Origin: Sphaerolaimus hirsutus | Lineage: Eukaryota > Nematoda > Chromadorea > Monhysterida > Sphaerolaimidae | Length of the DNA: 64,000 nt | Direction of reading: 5' to 3' | NCBI GenBank assembly: GCA_964036195.1 | Contig: OZ038457.1 | Coordinates: forward strand, 12,179,147 to 12,243,146 | Part shown: piece by piece, positions 1-12,253 of the stretch | Layout: the number at the start of each line of letters is the position of its first letter | How positions within the stretch are numbered: the first letter of the stretch is position 1 | Notes under the pieces: generated by a model | What the model saw: the letters and a program-made list of their open reading frames with translations, nothing else | Told to the model about the DNA's origin: nothing | Databases searched by the model: none | Program-made: the position numbers and the translations under genes

Positions 1-470
1 AAATAGATGATTACAATAAGCTACACTATGCTAATCATGCACAAGTTGCTCTCGGCGCGCCGGCGCTAATGCGTTTCATCCGCGCGGGAGGCAAGCGGCG
101 CCGGGCGCCGCGCATTCGATATTAGTCTGTGTTTACATCATTCATGGCGCATAAACGCGTCATCGCACAGCGAGCCACCGAGCGCATGCGTCTTGGCGCC
201 GCGCGGCCGCCCGCCCGACGATGTGCATGCAGCCGGCGCGTTTCCCGTCGTCGCCGCCGTCGCCGCCGCTGCGACTGAGACACCAAATAACTACGTGTTG
301 TGTCGTGTTTCCCGGCTGTTTGTGACCGTGCCGCTGACAGGTGTGGCCGCTGTTCGTCTCGTTCGCCTGACGCACTTGGCCCACGGGCGTCGGGCTTGTC
401 CAGGCGTTTTCAGGATACTTATTTTGATGAATAGCATGGATTTTTTGATAAGTTTGCTTTTTCAGTATTT
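1..470. other. CpG-rich segment, no gene recognised
   Basis: The first ~450 bases are far richer in GC and CpG than the DNA after them, with many GCGC and GGCGCC words and a CCG/CGC-rich tract near 245-275. Both strands stay open for 70-95 codons, but the translations are Ala/Arg/Val-rich and match no domain I know. In this window such composition occurs in exons and around gene starts, so a promoter or 5' UTR of a gene lying to the left is possible. That is inference only. Confidence 0.35.
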
Positions 471-2982
471 CTGAATGAGCGGCAGATTAGCATGAGCTTG
501 TGATTATGTAAATATTTATGTATTTACTTGGACGTCTTTATTGGCGCGCATTATAAGCTTTACATTTTACACCTTTTTACTGTTCAGTTAGCCCCTTTGG
601 ACACATTTATTCACCTATACCTATTTATTAAACGGAATATAAATATGAATCAGTTTTTCAGCGTCAATGACTTTAAAGTCTTGGTGCAGCTTCATCGTTC
701 TCTGTTCAATTTTCAGCACGTTGTTTTGCGCCTTTATATTGTTCTCAAAATGGTAGCAATATCCTTGAATAACACCCCCTTGAATAAGATGCCCCCCTTG
801 AATAACGTCCCCCTAGAATGACCCCCCCCCTGTTGTCCAGGTGAGGAAAATTGACTCCGCCTTGAATAACTCCCCCTCTGGATATTTGATATGTGTATAC
901 ACAATGTGTATTTGGATTATTTGGATACTGATTAACATGAATTTTAGGATGGATACCTGTTTTGTTTTTTGTTGAACTGTGAAATACCTGTATCATATGA
1001 GTTGATGGAATGCATTCATACAATGTATAAAGTGATAGTTTTGGGAAAACTAACTTGAATGACTCCTCCCTCCAAACCTACTGATGAAAAAAACACACCA
1101 CTGGGGTCTTATTCGAGGATATACGGCATGATATGTTTTTACCTTGAAAATAATGTTTATTTATATTCTATATTTAATTGAGAAAAACTGTAAACATCGT
1201 TTAAAAAAACTTAGAGGGGCATAATTGATGAGATATACCCCGTATGAATAATACCTAATCAATCGTTTACTTTTTTAGATAAATATGTAGAGGTAGTTAG
1301 CGGTATGTTAGCGGGCTTTCGCGTTTTTTAAGTCAGTGCTTTTTCTGCTTCTGCAGGAAATAAGTAAAAATTCTCAGAATTGTGCTAGGCAAAATGGGGG
1401 TTTTACTCGCGGTCAAACGGGCTAATCAAGCGTGCGCATGAACAAGAACAGCTCAATATAAATGTTGCATGTGGATATCAGTTTCTAACATGGTCTACTG
1501 TGTTCAAGCCTGCTAAAAACACATCGCATTCGTCCATATACCTAGGTATATTCATGACATTTCACTTTCAAAATAGCTATTCGGGTAGCTTACTCAAAAT
1601 TGCGTTTGTGACATTTTACTAATTACGGCTAAGCAGCAATGATACGCTATGCTTGGGAACGACCCTCATTTGTCATAGAGCAACATAACCTTTATTACGA
1701 TCTCTTCATTAGCCAAATAGGCAAACACATCTCAGTCCAGAACATGCTTTTTAATCAATTTCATGTGTAAATATTATAGTTTAATATCTAAATGTGAGTG
1801 CCTTTTAGTTTCAACATGCGCTTTAACAAAATCTCCTGTTTTACAGCGGGTATTTTTTACTTTTATTGACTTATTCACATTGATGAAAATGAAAAGTATG
1901 GTTTATGCAGTTGTCACGGAGCTAACGTGAAAAACAAAGGTATCTTCCTACCACTTTCCCCTCCAGACTAAATGGGTCCGAAGAAGGTAAATTTTTGTTT
2001 ATCGTTTGGCCAGCAAGGCAGAGATTCGAGCAGCTATAATTTAGCCATTCTTGAGCCGATTTGGATTTTTCGACACCGTTCGAACGAACGACATCGATTT
2101 GGATCAGTATTTATGTAAAAAATTTTCCAATCAGGCACTCAAACTGATAATTTACAGTACTTGTACTCCGAGTACATAAACATAATATTTAGTCAGTTTT
2201 TCCGCATCTTTTGCATCCATCATCAATGCAGGTATGTAAAGTATACTCTACGGACCGCATGCTTTGCATTTTTCTGAAGGAAACATTCCATAATGACGTC
2301 AACCTTTATACAGATAATAATTGTTCCATAAAAAAACCTTCGTCGCTTTACGCTATTCCACCTTTTATTCTTTTTTTTGTGAATGTGTATGCACAAGTAT
2401 CCTGCTCGTGCTTTATCTATTAAGACATAAGTAATCTTAGACGCATACTTTGCGGTCCTGTAAATATATGCTGTGTCAGATGTCGTACGACTGTGATGCC
2501 TGTGGGATTTAATCCAGCCACCATCCAGATTTATGTGGGAAGTCACACCACCAACCTTTGCCATAATTCAATCTATAAAGAATCCAGCCGCAGCGCAATG
2601 CAAAAGTTTAGGCATTGACAAGTTGATTCACGTGTCAATGTCCTCCGCATCACCGCTCTTCTTACACACACGCCCAAGTCACGGAATATTTGCATACTTC
2701 AGTTTTGCTCAGTGCACCATTATGCATCTAAACAGCTCAAAAATGGCGTTAATTTTTCCTTCTAAGCAGTGTTCTTTATCGGATGGAGCTCCGTTCAACC
2801 TGGAATGCAGCCAGCGCAAGGCAGCACCGGCTTTCGACGCCACGAGTGCCGAAGCGGCACACTCCTGCAGCACGGCAATCCAATTTCGACTGCGGGTTGT
2901 GCAACCAATTGCGCAAACTTTTGGACTGTTTATTTATTTCAAATACATGGGCATTCTGGACGCTCGTTGCGCCGCTCTATAG
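471..2982. other. AT-rich intergenic DNA, no gene seen
   Basis: I see no exon here. Stretch 765-880 holds repeated TTGAATAAC plus C-run units, and 1110-1125 has an ATTCGAGGATATACGG end. Both look like decayed relatives of the CCGTATTT-ended elements found intact elsewhere. Around 2235-2475 are weak inverted words resembling the TATACTCGGCGGACC end of the repeat at 28798. Open frames at 2533-3025 overlap in several frames and match nothing. Confidence 0.4.
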
Positions 2983-3666
2983 CAGAGTTGTTAAAAGTAC
3001 TGAACTTTTTTTAAAGTCTATGTAAATGTAAAGTATTTCTTTTTACTTACCCCTGAGTACAGAAAACGTAAACTCAGTTTTTTTTACTTTTACTCATGTG
3101 TAAACGTGAGTAAACCTACTTTTTCGATGGAAAACGTATAAGTGAGTGTTGTTGATAAATTTTGCCTCAATTTTCACTCAAATCACTAAGTGTCGTATGT
3201 TTTGCACAGTTTTACCTTGAAATCCACTTTTTCATATGCCTTTTGCATTCATGCAATTTGTTGATAATGTATTTAATTTACCTTTATATTCCGATGGATG
3301 ATAACTCCTCCCATTGTAGAACTACCACCTCAAATCACCCCACTCAAAAAATCCTGAAAAGATAACTCCCTGGGGCACTCATTCGAGGATATACGATACC
3401 CACTTTTGGCTATTTTTCGCTATTTATCGCTTTTTTCTCCCTTGTGTAGTATTTGATAGTAATTCAATCAAATACCACACTTGTATGCCATGGAAAAGCC
3501 TATATAAAAGCCTATCTCAAAAAAGCTTTTCTGTACTTAAGTGCTTTGAAAAAATATACATGAACGCGAGTACAGGTACTTTTTCCAGAGGAAACGTAAA
3601 CGTATTTACCCAGTACTCGAGTAAACTTATTTTCCGAGTAAACGTAAATACGTTTTAACAACAATG
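2983..3666. mobile_element. hAT-type non-autonomous element, CAGAGTTGTTAAAA family
   Basis: The element starts CAGAGTTGTTAAAA and ends TTTTAACAACAATG, an inverted pair with mismatches. It is flanked by a perfect 8-bp direct repeat, CTCTATAG, at 2975-2982 and 3667-3674. An 8-bp duplication plus CAGNGTTG-like ends is typical of the hAT superfamily. The inside is built of degenerate AAACGTAAA and GTACTC words pointing inward from both ends. There is no transposase. Relatives lie at 6753, 33218 and 54624. Confidence 0.85.
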
Positions 3667-3956
3667 CTCTATAGCTCATACATAAACTACTGTGCGGTAG
3701 CCGTGACAAAGTGCCAACAAAAATTTCACCGTGGCGCTTGGTCATTGGTCATTGAAATTTTGCAGCCGAATGGCAACTTTCTGCTAATTAGATTTACAGG
3801 CTACATTTATAATTGACAAGATAAATTTCAAGTGACCCTTGAACTGGCAATTTCGAGGCGTTTTTGAAAATTGTTCAAGTTTGACAGGGCACATAATGAT
3901 GTGGTACTGGTGCAGTCAAAGCATTTTGCAAAGTGTAAAGTATGGGTCAAATATTA

Positions 3957-4011
3957 ATTGTCATGCAAAGTGTAAATTGTCATGCAAAGTGTAAATTGTC
4001 ATGCAAAGTTC
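3957..4011. repeat. Short tandem repeat, 19-bp unit
   Basis: About three head-to-tail copies of ATTGTCATGCAAAGTGTAA, the last incomplete. The words CATGCAAAGT also occur in the foldback at 6170-6339, so this may be a scrap of that family. Confidence 0.8.
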
Positions 4012-4387
4012 AATAATAAAATCTTTTTGGTCGGTTGCTCGGTGCAAAGGTCACTGGAACAAAGGGAGTTCGGCGCGCCTTGGCGTCTTCAAATGGCGAT
4101 ATTCCAGCACTTGTCTTGAGCAATACTATTACCCCCAGCTGGGTGGACCAACGGTAATGGCCGTGTACATTGGTCGTTTGGCCCCGTGCATGTGATAAGC
4201 TCACATGCGAAAGTACCCGCACTCTAATCAAGCGGCTCGCTCCATTTCTGCGACCATCCATGTCCTTTCAATCTCTTAACTTATCCAGCTCAGTTCAGTC
4301 CGAGCAGCTACTGTCACTGAAAAAATATCTAGGTGTGCGCCCTGCGTGAACTCATTGCATGAACAATTTTTTCGTTTTTCTTTCTTG

Positions 4388-4833
4388 AGTTACAGCACAA
4401 CGATAAATTCAAGCTGAAGCGACAAATACATGTCGCCGCAAATTCGATTACACAAGAACGTTCAGAGATATTTATCCCTAAATCTACATGTTGGAGGTCC
4501 TAATCAATATCTACATCATGTCCAAAAATTATCCAAAAAAACCCAGTGGTTCTTGAGATATAAATCTAAATTTAAAATTTTGCTATTTGTCTGCAACATT
4601 TCTCGTTTAGATTGGCGACAAATGGCGAAATATTTGTTTTATTATTATAAATACAACTCAACAACTGGAGCTTTTTGAATAATTTTTGGACACTATGTAG
4701 ATATTGTTTAGGGCCTCCAACATGTAGATTTAGGGATAGATATCTCTTAACGTTCTTGTGTAATCAATTTGCGGTGACATGTATTTGTCGCTTCAGCTTC
4801 TTTTTATAGTTGTGCTGTAACTCTGGATTTATA
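4388..4833. repeat. Foldback (long inverted repeat), about 445 bp
   Basis: The left arm reads from GAGTTACAGCACAAC through GCTGAAGCGACAAATACATG to ATCTACATGTTGGAGG. The right arm is its reverse complement, ending in GTTGTGCTGTAACTC. The arms are about 190 bp with scattered mismatches around a short AT-rich middle. This is the form of a foldback MITE. No coding content was seen, and the flanks show no clear duplication. Confidence 0.75.
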
Positions 4834-5040
4834 GTTTGGTCTTTTATAATTATGAGACTTAACAGATGCTCGGCAACAAGAAATTTTCATACTTCTTCTC
4901 ATACACAATGTTGTGGGGCAAACCATCTGCTTACTTTGACTCTGTTATTTACTGCTTAGTTTATCATTAGGTAATCCATGTTAAGGTGCTCTGCAGTGGT
5001 TTGGGCTGCAGTTTTGTCTCTTTTTATTTTACCCCTTGTT

Positions 5041-5220
5041 AAGTCTGCACTCAGTAATCTAGCAGGGCACCAAAAGGCACTGCACCTCCAGCCCGGTGCA
5101 GTGCCTTTTGGTGCTATTTTGCGCCAGCAGCTGCCTTGGTGCAGTGCCATTTTTTAAAATTGGCACTTGCTAGTACTGCCGGTGCGGTGCGGTGCCATAT
5201 TTACCGGTGCATTTTACATC
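5041..5220. repeat. Small palindromic repeat with GGTGCAGTGCC words
   Basis: CACCAAAAGGCACTGCACC is followed within a few bases by its inverse GGTGCAGTGCCTTTTGGTG, then by more GGTGCGGTGC words. The same GCGGTGCGGTA motif returns at 28100-28190. It is a short hairpin-forming repeat, possibly a MITE fragment. Confidence 0.55.
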
Positions 5221-5889
5221 AATACTCATTAACAAGCTGGTTCTATTTCATTACTTAAATATATACTTTTATCATGGAGGGACAACGGGTTTCGAAGTGA
5301 CATAAAAATTAGCTACCTGCACAATACCAACAGCTATAAATGAGATACGGGCCGAACTGACACAGGTAAATAATGATAAATATAAGAGCCCTTTGGATAA
5401 TTAAAGTAATGCACTGCACTTCCTTGTCATCACTGCTGGCAGTGGCCCAATACATGGGTTCGGGCCTTTGCAAGATAGGTAAACTATGAACTTATTTAGG
5501 TAAAAAGGAATGGAAGCTTCATTCGCAGCGCACTCCTCAAACACACAATATTTGACCCTAATTGTTGACTCTGCTGTAACCAGTGGGCCATATACCACTA
5601 AAAATTTCATCTCTGCTTTGCTTAGAACTTATGAGTAAGGTCAACCTCAGTTTGATACAATATTGACATCCGCCGATCCATCTCTCAAAATAGCTCGCCC
5701 AAAATATAATAAGTCTCGTAAAATACGATGGCCTCGTTTCACTGGCCACAATCTCTCGCGCACTGACCCACAATCCTTAAAAGTAACCAACTGCATATAA
5801 CCTGTCATATAGACCGTAAAACTTGCGTCATGCCCCACCTAATCTAAGCATTTCTTCCAAATAGCACAGAGACCCCCTGTCTCAGCATT

Positions 5890-6130
5890 CATCTGCAGTA
5901 AGCTACATAAACTAAGGGGTTACTGGATGAAAAATGAATTGCGCCACTGACCCGTGCGGGCACTACGCCGCCGGGCCGTCCAGCCGCGCGGTGCAGTTGG
6001 GAGAGTAAGTAAACAGTAGCACGGTAATCAGCGCACACGGCGGCGCTGTGCAACTTAGCCGCTCGAGCTGCGGTGCAGCTAATCCATTGATTGAGCCGGC
6101 GGCGCGCCGCCGCATGCCTTATCACTACCA
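5890..6130. other. GC-rich island, no gene recognised
   Basis: This is a CpG-rich block in an AT-rich neighbourhood. Both strands carry 60-85-codon open frames that overlap each other and match nothing. No splice-joined exon could be built. Confidence 0.3.
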
Positions 6131-6169
6131 GCTTGCACCGTGGAAGCTACGTGCTTGGTGGACAGGGGG

Positions 6170-6339
6170 CAGTCTCAGACCCTGTAAAATGCCCTGTAAA
6201 ATGTCAAATGTCATGCAAAGTGTTGAAAGTCATGAAAAATGCCCGGTACGTTTGCCATATTACCGGGCATTTTGCATGACTTATGACACTTTGCATGACA
6301 TTTGACAGTTCACCGGGCATTTTACAGGGTCTGGGACTG
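6170..6339. repeat. MITE-like palindrome, CAGTCTCAGACCCTG ends
   Basis: The 5' end CAGTCTCAGACCCTGTAAAA is mirrored at the 3' end by TTTTACAGGGTCTGGGACTG. The arms continue inward with ACCGGGCATTTT and CATGCAAAGTG words. I could not find an unambiguous target duplication. Confidence 0.75.
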
Positions 6340-6752
6340 ATACCTGGCCAACTCTGGGTCATTGACTCGCCAAGAATATCGAGTGATTGTTTATGTCAAA
6401 ATGGATTTATTGCATGTCTATTGCATGCTTACCAGAAACATTTTCCCGAAACACCCCCCCCCCCCAGGTGGAGTATGCATGTACACGATGGATAAATAAG
6501 TCCGCGTCCGCGTCCGAAACCGGGCTCGCTGTGTGTACTTTATCTTGATATGAGTGCTAGCGCCTAAAAAGCTCAAAAATTTTAAGCATGCAACGTTCGG
6601 TCCGAGCTGCCCGAATTCATCATATTACAGATTTACATTTACACTTAAATATCTACTGATGAATTTTAATTGCTGTCAATAACTTGTCTTTCTTTAGGAA
6701 CATAATTATTATTTTACATCTTCGATTGGATCCAATCAAACAGTTGGCGACA

Positions 6753-7259
6753 CAGTTGTTAAAACGTATTCACGTTTACTCGATAAATACGGATACTCGG
6801 TACTGGGTAAATTATGTTGTATATTTACGTTTACGTTTCCTCCCGAGAAAATGCCGGTACTCACTTACTCGCAAACTTTTTGAAAGTACGCGAGTACAGA
6901 AAACGTATTTCAAATGGGCTTTTTATAGGCTTTATCAAGGCATAAAGAAAAAGAAGGACAGTACCGCTAAAAATAGAGACAAAATATCCTAAATAGCATC
7001 AAAATATTATAAGCAAAAACAGATTAACTAGGTAATTTGATGGTGAAAATGTTCAAAAATGAGTGATTTTGAGTGAAATGTGGGGCAAAATTTCTCAAAA
7101 ATACTCACGTTCACGTTTTCCGGGGACAAAAGTAATTTACTCACGTTTACTCATGAGTAAAAGTAGAAAAATAAATACTTTCCATTTTCTGTACTCACCT
7201 GTGAGTAAAAACTAAATACTTTACATTTACGTTTACTTTCGAAAAAGTTCAGTACTCTG
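6753..7259. mobile_element. Degraded hAT-type element, CAGAGTTGTTAAAA family
   Basis: It starts CAGTTGTTAAAACGTATT and runs through the same AAACGTAAAT/GTACTC internal words as the element at 2983, in inverted orientation. The far end has lost its TTAACAACT part and stops at AGTACTCTG. Flanking GTTGGCGA and GTTAGCGA may be a mutated 8-bp duplication. Confidence 0.6.
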
Positions 7260-7711
7260 GTTAGCGAGACACTAATACCGTTTCCATTTTTATATCAAAT
7301 CAATAGTTATTCAAAGAAAATATGAAAATTATGTGAAGGTTCAAAATGGATGTAAATACATACCTGCATACATTTGCAATGTAAATATGTATACAACATA
7401 TTTTTCCCAGACATCTAGGTATTTTTACGCCTGGCGGCGAAATTTGCACCGCAACAGTGTCATTCTGAAATCGAGATCCCTAGGTAGGCTGACACCTATG
7501 AAAACCACAGATCTTCAGCACCAGTGCCTGCGCCCGCTGCTCACAATCTAGGCCTCAAGTTTTGGCAATTTAGGCCTCAAGTTTTGGCGTGTTTCCGATT
7601 CTAATTTCCGAATGATATAGCCGATTTTAACGCCATTCATGTTTGTATTTGCGGAGGAGACTACCTAAAGTTGTACTAAAAATAGAATCTCTGAATATTG
7701 ATATAGACTTA

Positions 7712-8145
7712 CCGTATTACCTCGAAATACCCCCATGGGGGTTTATTATTTCGCCAGCAAAATTTGAGGGGGGGTTAATTCGAGGGGGGGGTTTATTCGA
7801 GGGGGGGGTTTATTATTTCGTCAGAAATTTTCGTAAGGATCGTAGTAAATAGTAGGCATTTGCGTACCCAAAATAGGTAATAAATGTGTCCAAACAGGAT
7901 ATATTTGGACATAAAAACGTAGATAGCGACACAAACTACTCTATGTGTAGCTGCAATGCAAGTTTAACAGTAATATACATCATGTACATTGCGTACATGA
8001 CGTATTTATTATGTACATGACGTACATCATTACGAAGGGGGGGTATTTCGAGGGGGGGGTTTATTATTTTCCCAGGCCATTTTGAGGGGGGGTTAATTCG
8101 AGGGGGGGGTTAATTCAAGGGGGGGGATAATTCGAGGTAATACGG
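7712..8145. mobile_element. CCGTATT-ended element with TA duplication
   Basis: The ends are TA-CCGTATTACCTCGAAATA and TTCGAGGTAATACGG-TA. Next to the ends are G-run tracts with TTATTTCGCCAG and TTAATTCGAGG. A TA target duplication suggests the Tc1/mariner/pogo group, supported by the empty-site comparison at 40437. A second copy with the same core (AGGATCGTAGTAAAT, GGATATATTTGGACA) lies at 43065. There is no transposase. Confidence 0.8.
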
Positions 8146-8906
8146 TATTTTTCATGACTCAAAAGCTTTGGGGTTCAAGACTTGACTGGACTTCGGGATT
8201 GAATTTTTTATCATTTATCTAATGCAAAAAACACAGACATGATTAAATGGCATTCAAAGTATAACGCCGAACACTTGTGGACGCCAGCTTCAGTGACAGT
8301 TGTGCCCGCGGTGCCTGGCACCAGTACTCCTCACTAACCGTCACTGCGACACGACCTATGTTGTGATGCTCAACAACTTGCAGCTGAGCTTACATCCATG
8401 GAATATCACAATGGACACAATTCCGCCGATGAAACAAGCCGTTACTCTTGCACAAACAATGGCCGCATTCCCACTACGATAATGACCACCCGTTTCTTGC
8501 GACTATCCGAGAATGTTATTTATATTGCCGAGGCGATTTTGTTCCCATCATGTAAATTTTATACGTGTGTAGGTTACCGTAACAATAGTGACACAGGCAC
8601 GGCTTAGGCTTACTTTGAGTCCGGTGATATGGTCCCTTATCATTTGAAATTTACCTAGGTTCACGGTATTCACCATTTATTGTGGTGCTCAGTTTCTTTT
8701 TTGTGTGGTCACTATTGACAGTAAAAAATCTACGCACGGTGTATCAAAGTTTAAGTGGATGCAAATGTATGCTATGAAATTTGGGGTGTAGGTGGAAGAC
8801 ATTTACTCCTTCCTTTCTGCCACTCGCCCACTACATTCACTGGTTTTCTCTGTCCGAGTAGGTATTACAAAAATACAACATAAATACGACAGAACCGACT
8901 CACAGG

Positions 8907-9810
8907 TAGTGATGGAATGGCGCCATGGCGCTGGCGCCATTTGAGGGCGCCAAAGGGCGCCGCGCCATGGCGCCATTGGCGCTTGGCGCCCTTTTTCTGT
9001 GGCGCCCTTGGCGCCTGGCGCCCACATTCTGAAAGGCGCCATGGCGCCCTTGGCGCTTGGCGCCCTTTTTCCGTGGCGCCCTTGGCGCCTGGCGCCCTGC
9101 TTTAGAAGGGCGCCAAAAAGGCGCCAGCAAGGTTTCACGGTGAGTGCTGTGTAAACGAAAAAAAAAGAAAGCCGCATCCGTGGATGATCTAAATTCGCCA
9201 GAAAAATGGACTGAGTGGTGTGAGTGGGTGGAAATCTTTCGTCCAACGGTTCATCAGATCTGTCTGACGGATCATAAGACAAGAATGATGGACTGTCTAA
9301 CTTGCAAAATCATAAATAAATGGATTTAAATCGTTGCAATTAGGAAACATTGTTTGGAAAGGTCTATTTGTAATGAATGGATTGTTGTCAAATGACAATT
9401 TCCATTACGTTTGAATTTGTCATGTGGATTTTATTCGAAAAAATGTTGTTCCTAGCCTTGTTTTTGTCATTACATCCTGGAGAACGCGAATTAAGATCTG
9501 AATGCGCGTATAATGGTGCTGGAGAAACATGTTTAGCACACGCATGGTGTTGTAGGCACTTTTTTATCCTGGCGCCCTTGGCGCCTGGCGCCCTATTTTC
9601 CAAATGGCGCCATGGCGCCCTTGGCGCTTGGCGCCCTCTTTCCGTGGCGCCCCTGGCGCCTGGCGCCCACTTTCTCAATGGCGCCATGGCGCCCTTGGCG
9701 CCTGGCGCCCTTTTTCTGTGGCGCCCCTGGCGCTTGGCGCCCACTTTCCGAATGGCGCCATGGCGCCCTTGGCGCCTGGCGCCATTTTTTCTGGCGCTTT
9801 TCCATCACTA
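8907..9810. mobile_element. hAT-type element with GGCGCC subterminal arrays
   Basis: The ends TAGTGATGGAA and TTCCATCACTA are flanked by a perfect 8-bp duplication, CTCACAGG, at 8899-8906 and 9811-9818, as in hAT elements. Each end carries a ~220-bp array of near-palindromic GGCGCC, CATGGCGCC and TTGGCGCC words. The middle, 9126-9567, is ordinary DNA without a recognisable transposase. The arrays are self-complementary, so long meaningless Ala/Pro/Arg-rich frames open on both strands. Fragments of the family occur at 21106, 36190, 36865, 46600 and 53446. Confidence 0.88.
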
Positions 9811-9818
9811 CTCACAGG

Positions 9819-10549
9819 GGATAAAACCAATGATACATCAGCTATATGCAGGTAGCAGTAGTAGCAGAATTGTTAAAATACTGGCATTTTCGGAAAACGT
9901 AAACATAAATGTGAATACAGTTTTCAACTTTTGAGTAAATACTTATACATAAAATACTTTCAAAATATCTGGGAAGACATCAAATAAAATGTAAACGAGT
10001 ACATTTTGACAAGTGCACTGATTGTATAAATGACATTAACCAAGAGTAAGTTTATCATGTCGATACATCTTTTAAATTTAATAACCTTTATGTTTTTGCT
10101 TTAGTACACTTATTATCTTTAGGAAAAAAATTGTATGCAAGACACAAACAAATATGGAGTTAAATTCATAAATACACTTCACAAAAAACTTCACACTTCA
10201 CTTCCTATCGACACACATCTATCAGGTCACATTTTTCAGTCACTCGATTAGGTAGGTGAACTGAAGCCAATTGTAAATACAAGTGAAAAGTCAAGTGTTG
10301 AGTGTTAAGCCACGTTTTGAGTGGAAAGTCAAGTGAGAAGCAAATGTATTCAGTGACAAATCTACGTAAATCTACAAATGAATATTCTTAGGTATATTTT
10401 TTTAGTTTTTTGTCACTTGTCTTACCACTTTTAACACTTAACCTGTTACAGTACTGCACTGTGCAAGTTGTTTTCATGCTATTTTTTTCTATATTTCCAC
10501 AATTACCTAATATGATGATATAAACCATCTAATCATTGTTGAAGCAGAT
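9819..10549. other. AT-rich spacer with repeat scraps
   Basis: 9865-10010 is a fragment of the CAGAGTTGTTAAAA-family element (AGAATTGTTAAAATACTG, AAACGTAAAC). 10190-10450 is rich in short AAGTGAA/TCAAGTG words. No exon was seen. Confidence 0.45.
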
Positions 10550-11410
10550 CAGGTGCTGGTTCCGCAAGTGGACAAGTTAAAAGTTAAAAGTTAAGAGTTG
10601 AGTAAAATGACAAATGGCGAGTTAAGAGTAAAGTTAAAGTTTAAGAGAAAAGTTAAAATTTAAGAGTTGAGTTAAAAGTTGAGTTAAATGTTAAGAGTTG
10701 AGTTAAAGGTTAAAAGTTGAGTTAAGAGTTAAGAGTTGAGTTAAGAGTTGAGAGTTGAGAGACAAGTGGAAAATGGTGGTAAAATAAAAAAAAACTAAAT
10801 AAAAATGTGAAAGTGGTATCGATACCCCTGTTCGCTGGCATGGTACCAATGTTGAATGCACAACATTCGAAAATAACGTATCCAAAAAAATATCACAAAA
10901 AAATCAAAAAAATCGCGGAACAGTGTTGCAAAATGGCGTTCACTGTTCACTTGAGTTGGATTTAGACGGAAGCGTTTTTTGAATAGGCCCTCATTTTCGG
11001 TTCCGAAATTGCAACGCAGCTGGTAAATCGGTGCCTGCCGCTGAAATTCCTCCGCATCGGAATCACCGTTGGAAACAACGCTCTCAAGATCCGAATTCAT
11101 TTTTTTTATTTTTTTTATTTTTTATTACATTTTTCCCCCATTTGTTTTTTAAATCAACTTTTAACTCACCTTTTAACCTTTAACTCAACTCTTAACATTT
11201 AACTCAACTTTGAACCTTTAACTCAACTCTTAACATTTAACTCAACCTTTAACTCAACTCTTAACATTTAACTCAACTTTTAACTCAACTCTTAAACTTT
11301 AACTTTTCTCTTAAACTTTAACTTTACTCTTAACTCGCCATTTGTCAGTTTACTCAACTCTTAACTTTTAACTCTTAACTTGTCCACTTGCGGAACTGGC
11401 TCCAGGTGCC
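10550..11410. mobile_element. TIR element with a transposase N-terminal scrap
   Basis: The ends share GTTCCGCAAGTGGACAAGTT and its reverse complement, followed inward on both sides by long arrays of AGTTAAGAGTTGAGTT-type units (10570-10770 and 11155-11375). These arrays form arms of over 200 bp. Between them, on the - strand, is a short coding scrap described separately. The size and the inner fragment suggest a deleted PIF/Harbinger-like element. A shorter relative without coding DNA is at 28196-28378. Confidence 0.65.
10950..11100 (-). pseudogene. Possible PIF/Harbinger-like transposase N-terminus, truncated
   Basis: The - strand frame opens with ATG at 11100 and reads an acidic stretch (DLESVVSNGDSDAEEF) and then NEGLFKKRFRLNPTQV. 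That resembles the N-terminal 'F..RFRLS...V' region of HARBI1-type transposases. After about 50 residues the frame continues into Phe-rich AT sequence and ends near 10795, so only the start of the protein remains. It sits in the middle of the element at 10550-11410. Family assignment rests on one short motif. Confidence 0.4.
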
Positions 11411-11430
11411 AATTCCGCAGGCAGAGAAGT

Positions 11431-12253
11431 ATTAGGGTGTAAACTAAGTTTCTTATCTTTTTTGCGATCTCATAGAAATGCACATTTCTGCGTCCCATTC
11501 TGTTGCCCTTCGAGTATGTTGGGGTTTGGGGTCTGGGCTATGACGAAATTTTTTTGGTTTCCTCGAATAATCCCCCAGTCCGAGATAAGGGGGGTCTATA
11601 AAAAGATTGTCATTTTCCATAGCCGATGTGGACACTGACCTTTGAAGCTTGATAAATTGGCCATTTCTGGGCCGATTTTATTCATTCAACACTTAAAATG
11701 ATCGAGACGACCTGTAGATTCCAGTTTTGTTGTTGAATTAGTGATGTCTAAACTCCGTATGGCGATTTGACCCGGTTTTTGAACACGGCAAAAACTTTTT
11801 TCTGAACATGCTAGCGTATAGTTTAGACTAAAAGAACTCATCTGGCCCAAAAAATATTCAATATCTTTTTCCAATCAAAAGTTATAGCAATTTTAACTCT
11901 AAGCTTTAAGTTTATCGGCATCACTAATTCAACAACAAAACTGGAATATACAGGTTGTCTCGATCATTTTAAGTGTTGAATGAATAAAATCTGCCCAGAA
12001 ATGGCCGATTTATCAAACTTCAAAAGTCAGTGTCCACATCGGCCATGGAAAATGACCGCCTTTTTATAAACCCCCCTTATCTCGGGACTGGGGGATTATT
12101 CGAGGAAACAAAATTGTTACGTCATAGCCCAGACCCCAAACCCCCACATACTCGAAGGGCATCAAAATCGGCCGATGTACAACACAATGGGACGCATAAA
12201 TGTGAAATCTATGAGATCGCAAAAAAGATAAGAAACTTAGTTTACACCCTAAT
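11431..12253. repeat. Foldback element, about 820 bp, GGGTGTAAAC ends
   Basis: The left arm begins ATTAGGGTGTAAACTAAG and the right arm ends CTTAGTTTACACCCTAAT. The arms match for ~400 bp, including GCGATCTCATAG, GGGTCTGGGCTATGACG and CAGTCCGAGATAAGGGG, and meet near 11850. The left arm lacks a short segment (GTACATCGGCCGATTT) that the right arm and the copy at 13349 have. A diverged full copy lies at 13349-14520 and a half copy near 39290. Confidence 0.85.

Noticed and set aside
193-474. 93-codon + strand frame in the GC-rich start of the window
   Set aside because: Ala/Val/Arg-rich, overlapped by a similar frame on the other strand, no domain and no splice partner.
8803-9934. Long open frames of 118-185 codons on both strands, Ala/Pro/Arg-rich
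   Set aside because: They are products of the palindromic GGCGCC arrays, which are open in several frames on both strands. They match no family and lie inside a hAT element with exact duplications.
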